DNA of 64,000 bases from Clostridiales bacterium. GTDB taxonomy: Bacteria; Bacillota; Clostridia; Oscillospirales; Acutalibacteraceae. The stretch covers positions 248,001-312,000 of the forward strand of contig JAGZMM010000004.1 of NCBI GenBank assembly GCA_018364155.1, read 5' to 3'. The notes below the pieces were generated by a model that had not been told where the DNA came from, made no database searches, and saw only the letters and a list, made by a program, of their open reading frames with translations. Positions 60,899-64,000 of the stretch are shown in pieces (position 1 is the stretch's first letter; each line of letters begins with the position of its first letter). A program made the translations under genes and the position numbers.

Positions 60899-62422
60899 TT
60901 ATTTCCGGCGGCTTCTGGAATGGTCCGCGGATTTGTCCGAAGGCTGCTCATATTTATAGCCGTATCCGTTGGCACCGCCGTAGCGGGAATATCCGTAGCG
61001 CTTAGAGCCGTATCCATAACGGCTGTAACCGAGAACGCCGTGGCTCTTCTGGGTCTTGTTGAAGACGCAGCCCACCACCGGCTTATTCTGGGACTGGATG
61101 TCCTCAATGGTGCGGTTGATGATCTCCATGTTGCAGAAGTCCTGCTTGATGACCAGAATGGCAGCATCTACATATTTGCAAAGGGTGGCCGCGTCGGAAA
61201 CCACATGGGCCGGCGGCGTGTCGAACAAAATATAGTCAAACCGCTCTTCCATGGCGGCTACAAAGGCATGCATCGCGTCCGAATCCAGAAGCTCCGCCGC
61301 GTCGTCCACACACGGGCCGCTGGTCACCAGAGAAACGCCGAATTTCTCGCTGCGGCGGATGACATCCTGGGCCTGGCATTCTCCGCGCAAAAGATTGGAA
61401 AGACCCGTTACATCTTTGCCCGGCAGAGAGAAAAGGGTTTGGATGGTGGGCTTGCGCATGTCGCAGTCCACAATCAGGACGCTTTTTTCCTTCTGCGCCA
61501 GAACAATGGCCAGATTGGAAATAACGGTGGATTTGCCTTCGTCCGCTACGGCGCTGGTAATCAGGAATTTCTTATACCCACGCGAGGAGGCGAGGTTTTC
61601 CACCTTTACGCGCAGGGATTTATACGCTTCCATATAGGCAAAATCGGAGGCCGGGGTAATCAGCATCGTGCTGTCTCCCTTCCTGCGGTGGCGCCGCTTG
61701 CGCTCCTCATAAGGGATGGAAGCAAAGAGCTTGGCGGAAATACCGGTGTAAATATCCGTCTCGCTCTGTACGGTACGGGAAAAGAGCATGGACAGCCAGA
61801 TCACAAGCGCCCCAAGACCCAGGCCCAACAGCATCCCCAGCAGCGGGTACAAAAGCTTGTTGTCCGAGGGGTTGCGCAGAGTGGGATATTCCGGCCGGTC
61901 GATGACATTGACCTGAATATTGGGAAAATTCTGCTTCATTTCAGGCTGCCCCACCACATCCGCCAGTGCGTCCGCAATGCGGAAGGAATGGTTGGGATTT
62001 TCCGTGGTGACGATCAGTTCAATCATATTGGTAGACCCCTTCTGCCGAAGGGAAATGGAGTCCTTGATGTCCTGCCGTTCCAGAACCAGGTTTTCCTCCT
62101 GCAGAGAGTCGCGCACCTTGTCGGCAATGGTGTTACTGGTGATGAACACCCGGTAGCATTCCCCATACCATTGCACCAGCGCCGTATCGCTGTTGGTGGA
62201 GATGCCGTTTTGAGAGATGGTTAGATTGATGGACATAAGCATCTTGGACGTATAGGTAGGGCTGTCGGTAATGGAAGCCAGAAGGAAGCCCACAATCCCC
62301 ATTAAAAAGGTCAAGGCAACCGGAATCCACCAGAACTTTTTCGTCTGGCGGAAAAACTTAATCAGCCCTGTTGCGCTGTTTTGCGAGGCTGAGGCGGTGG
62401 AACTATGTGTCTGTTCGTACAT
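60899..62422 (-). CDS. Wzz/BY-kinase polysaccharide co-polymerase
   Basis: The 507-residue fusion of a chain-length determinant and a bacterial tyrosine kinase. Membrane helices flank an outer Wzz domain (about 32-52 and about 195-220, LLYPLLGMLLGLGLGALVIW). The cytoplasmic kinase has Walker A SAVADEGKSTVISNLA, Walker A' VLIVDCDMRKPT and Walker B YILFDTPP. The C-terminus is a tyrosine cluster (GYSRYGYGSKRYGYSRYGG), the autophosphorylation tail. As first gene of the operon it would control polymer length by phosphorylation cycles. The ATG at 62422 follows GGAGGT. No phosphatase gene adjoins it. Confidence 0.92.
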   Translation of the reverse strand: MYEQTHSSTASASQNSATGLIKFFRQTKKFWWIPVALTFLMGIVGFLLASITDSPTYTSKMLMSINLTISQNGISTNSDTALVQWYGECYRVFITSNTIADKVRDSLQEENLVLERQDIKDSISLRQKGSTNMIELIVTTENPNHSFRIADALADVVGQPEMKQNFPNIQVNVIDRPEYPTLRNPSDNKLLYPLLGMLLGLGLGALVIWLSMLFSRTVQSETDIYTGISAKLFASIPYEERKRRHRRKGDSTMLITPASDFAYMEAYKSLRVKVENLASSRGYKKFLITSAVADEGKSTVISNLAIVLAQKEKSVLIVDCDMRKPTIQTLFSLPGKDVTGLSNLLRGECQAQDVIRRSEKFGVSLVTSGPCVDDAAELLDSDAMHAFVAAMEERFDYILFDTPPAHVVSDAATLCKYVDAAILVIKQDFCNMEIINRTIEDIQSQNKPVVGCVFNKTQKSHGVLGYSRYGYGSKRYGYSRYGGANGYGYKYEQPSDKSADHSRSRRK

Positions 62423-62615
62423 GAAAGAACCTCCAAAGATGCGCAAAGTCGCGCCCGAAAATCAAGATATGGATAGGTTTTCCTCATTTTCCCCAATTAT
62501 AAGCAGCAAAAAAATCTGCATATTTTTCCTGGTTTTGCGGGCAAGCAGGCCGCCGGCAAAAGCATGCGCCGGACAGGGAAAAATTGTATACAAATAATAA
62601 TATAACTACCCAATA

Positions 62616-62644
62616 TGATAGTATCGATCGTATAGTTTGTCAAT
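62616..62644 (-). promoter_or_regulatory. Promoter of the exopolysaccharide operon
   Basis: On the minus strand, a perfect TTGACA (62639-62644), a 17-base spacer and TATCAT (62616-62621) lie about 190 bases before the kinase start. The spacer contains ATCGAT-centred palindromic sequence that could bind a regulator. The long A+T-rich leader holds no gene. Confidence 0.75.
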
Positions 62645-62697
62645 CATCTTTCTCATGCCCGGGACCGTTTTCCCTTTAGCACCGCCTCATGAACGCA

Positions 62698-62731
62698 CAC
62701 GAGCCATGGTCCATCCTGGCCATGGCTCGTG
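62698..62731. repeat. Perfect hairpin of unknown role
   Basis: CACGAGCCATGG and its exact complement CCATGGCTCGTG surround a 10-base loop. There is no U-run on the plus strand and none on the minus strand, so it is not an ordinary intrinsic terminator. It lies between the stop of the HTH gene at 62833 and the EPS promoter, both leftward. Confidence 0.6.
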
Positions 62732-62832
62732 AAAAAGAAAACGCAGACAAAAATCAACTGGACGATTGCACATCGCTGCCTGGCTGGAGTATAATAAAAA
62801 ACAACGCGTCCAAAAACAGGCCGTGGAAACGC

Positions 62833-63240
62833 TCAATCCTCCGACAAGCCGTACATAGCCACGGTAAAATCCCGCAAGGCCGTGTTGTGGCGGTAATAGA
62901 TGCTGCGCCGTTCATAACCCAGCTCATCCATCAAATCGTCCAGGTAATGATCGGTGCGGTGGATGTAGAACCGGTCGAGAATGGTGCGCTGCTCGGGTGT
63001 TAGTACGGCGAGGCCCCGGTCGATGCGTTCCTTTCCGGAGCGGCGGTAGGCCAGGATGGACTCCAGGTGCGCCCGCTGGGCGCAAAGGGAGATGCGCTCC
63101 TCCAGGTGCTCCTTCTGGGAAAGCTCCTGGGAGGCCAGGCGGCGGTCGATGTCCCCGATGCTCTGGGTTAAGTTTTCGATAGCGGCGCTCAGAACCCGGT
63201 ACCCGCTCAGGCTCTCCTTTGCCAGCAATTTATAATCCAA
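62833..63240 (-). CDS. Phage-type sigma-70 region-4-like HTH protein
   Basis: The 135-residue protein has an N-terminal helical coiled-coil (SAAIENLTQSIGDIDRRLASQ, then ERISLCAQRAHLESILAYRR) and a C-terminal sigma-4-like HTH. The HTH reads LTPEQRTILDRFYIHRTDHY, then MDELGYERRSIYYRHNTALRDF. It resembles ArpU/RinA- or DUF1492-type late regulators of phages, but no phage genes adjoin it. The TTG at 63240 with GGAGGG upstream is preferred to the GTG at 63255 that overlaps the site. Regulation of the EPS operon just downstream is possible but unproven. Confidence 0.6.
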   Translation of the reverse strand: MDYKLLAKESLSGYRVLSAAIENLTQSIGDIDRRLASQELSQKEHLEERISLCAQRAHLESILAYRRSGKERIDRGLAVLTPEQRTILDRFYIHRTDHYLDDLMDELGYERRSIYYRHNTALRDFTVAMYGLSED

Positions 63241-63447
63241 AAAGAATCCCTCCACTCTTTTTTCACAGGAATTTCATTGAAGAACAAAGAAATTTAAGTG
63301 AATAATAATCACATTTCCAAACAGAGTTTACCATATCTTTCTGAGAAAATCAAACATTTGTTCTAATTTTTTTCCTGCATTCGAATGTAAGTACCTTTTT
63401 TTGGACTGGCGTTTTGTTTTGCGGGCGAAAGAGGAGGCGGAAAATCC

Positions 63448-64000
63448 ATGACAGCATGGCTCATTCGGCTCTTTGTCAAGAACGCGGACCAGGTAAAGGA
63501 CCCGGCGGTGCGCCGCAGGTACGGGATACTGGGAGGCGCGGTGGGCATTGCGTGCAACCTGCTGTTGTTTTTGATGAAGTTCTTCACCGGTATGATTACC
63601 GGCTCGGTGGCGATTTCGGCGGACGCGTTTAACAACCTGTCCGATGCAGGGTCTTCCGTGGTGACGGTGGCGGGTTTTCAGCTCAGCGGCAAAAAACCGG
63701 ACAAAAAGCATCCCTTCGGCTATGGCCGCATTGAATATGTGGCGGGCCTGTGCATCTCTATGGTGATTGTGCTGGTGGGCTTTGAGTTTTTGCGCACCTC
63801 CATAGACAAGGTGGCGCATCCTGAGACAGCCGCCTTTTCCTGGGTATCGGTCTTGGTGCTGGGTGCCTCTATTTTGGTAAAGCTGTGGATGGGCCTCTTT
63901 AACGGAAAGATCGGCAAGGCCATCGGCTCGGCTACGGTAGGGGCAGCCGCTATGGACAGCCTCAGCGACGTGGCGGCCACCTCGGTGGTACTGGTTTCGG
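63448..64000 (+). CDS. Cation diffusion facilitator transporter (3'-truncated)
   Basis: The first 184 residues of a CDF metal exporter; the gene runs off the right edge. Four to five membrane helices are visible. The transport-site helices read NNLSD (in ISADAFNNLSDAGSS) and DSLSD (AMDSLSDVAATS), that is NxxxD in TM2 and DxxxD in TM5. The conserved HPFGYGRIEYVAGL segment is present. The TM2 Asn with three Asp differs from the His/Asp pattern of zinc exporters and resembles manganese exporters of the MntE type, as I recall them. GAGGAGG precedes the ATG at 63448. Confidence 0.88.
   Translation, partial: MTAWLIRLFVKNADQVKDPAVRRRYGILGGAVGIACNLLLFLMKFFTGMITGSVAISADAFNNLSDAGSSVVTVAGFQLSGKKPDKKHPFGYGRIEYVAGLCISMVIVLVGFEFLRTSIDKVAHPETAAFSWVSVLVLGASILVKLWMGLFNGKIGKAIGSATVGAAAMDSLSDVAATSVVLVS

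Noticed and set aside
60824..62224. 466-codon frame antisense to the Wzz/BY-kinase gene
   Set aside because: The kinase Walker motifs and Tyr tail define the real strand; the antisense product shows no motif and no ribosome binding site.

Overview
This window looks like the replication-origin region of a G+C-rich, low-G+C-phylum (Bacillota) bacterium, most likely class Clostridia (Oscillospiraceae-like). The evidence is the gene order rpmH-rnpA-yidD-yidC-jag-mnmE-mnmG-rsmG-noc-parA-parB-serS running left from dnaA, and dnaA-dnaN-yaaA-recF-remB-gyrB-gyrA running right from it. A candidate oriC with DnaA-box-like sites and a DnaA-trio tract lies between dnaA and dnaN (33061-33290). Consensus-like parS sites lie at 22456, 22583 and 24827. 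The genus call is inference; no rRNA or tRNA gene was recognised.

Left part (1-18.6 kb): an XRE regulator cut by the window edge, a small DUF6809-like protein, two tandem FemAB-type peptidoglycan bridge aminoacyltransferases, a sugar-phosphate isomerase/epimerase, an ECF-type sigma factor with its membrane anti-sigma partner, a FucO-type lactaldehyde reductase and a small hypothetical protein. Next comes a Gram-positive type IV pilus locus (pilin, PilM-PilN fusion, PilO, prepilin peptidase, PilB, PilT, PilC) that ends in a tandem HD/HD-GYP protein. Convergent to it are minD and mgsA.

Origin block (18.9-42.6 kb): the translation, membrane-insertion, tRNA-modification and chromosome-partition genes are transcribed leftward. 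The replication genes are transcribed rightward. A GNAT acetyltransferase is inserted between mnmE and mnmG, and three YcxB-like membrane proteins sit between gyrB and gyrA. Both insertions lie close to inverted repeats built on a TTTTCCAC(A) core or to the gyrase genes.

Right part (42.6-64 kb): glycogen phosphorylase (leftward); zapA, a U32 peptidase-family RNA-hydroxylation protein, dut, a PrsA-like foldase and maf (rightward); then the cell-shape genes mreB, mreC, mreD and mrdA/PBP2. A leftward exopolysaccharide operon follows (BY-kinase/Wzz, three GT4 glycosyltransferases, Wzy). The window ends with a phage-type HTH protein and a 3'-truncated CDF metal exporter.

Many start codons were moved from the longest reading frame to a downstream codon with a good Shine-Dalgarno sequence. 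An unusual number of these are TTG. All functional calls rest on reading motifs by eye; no database search was run.
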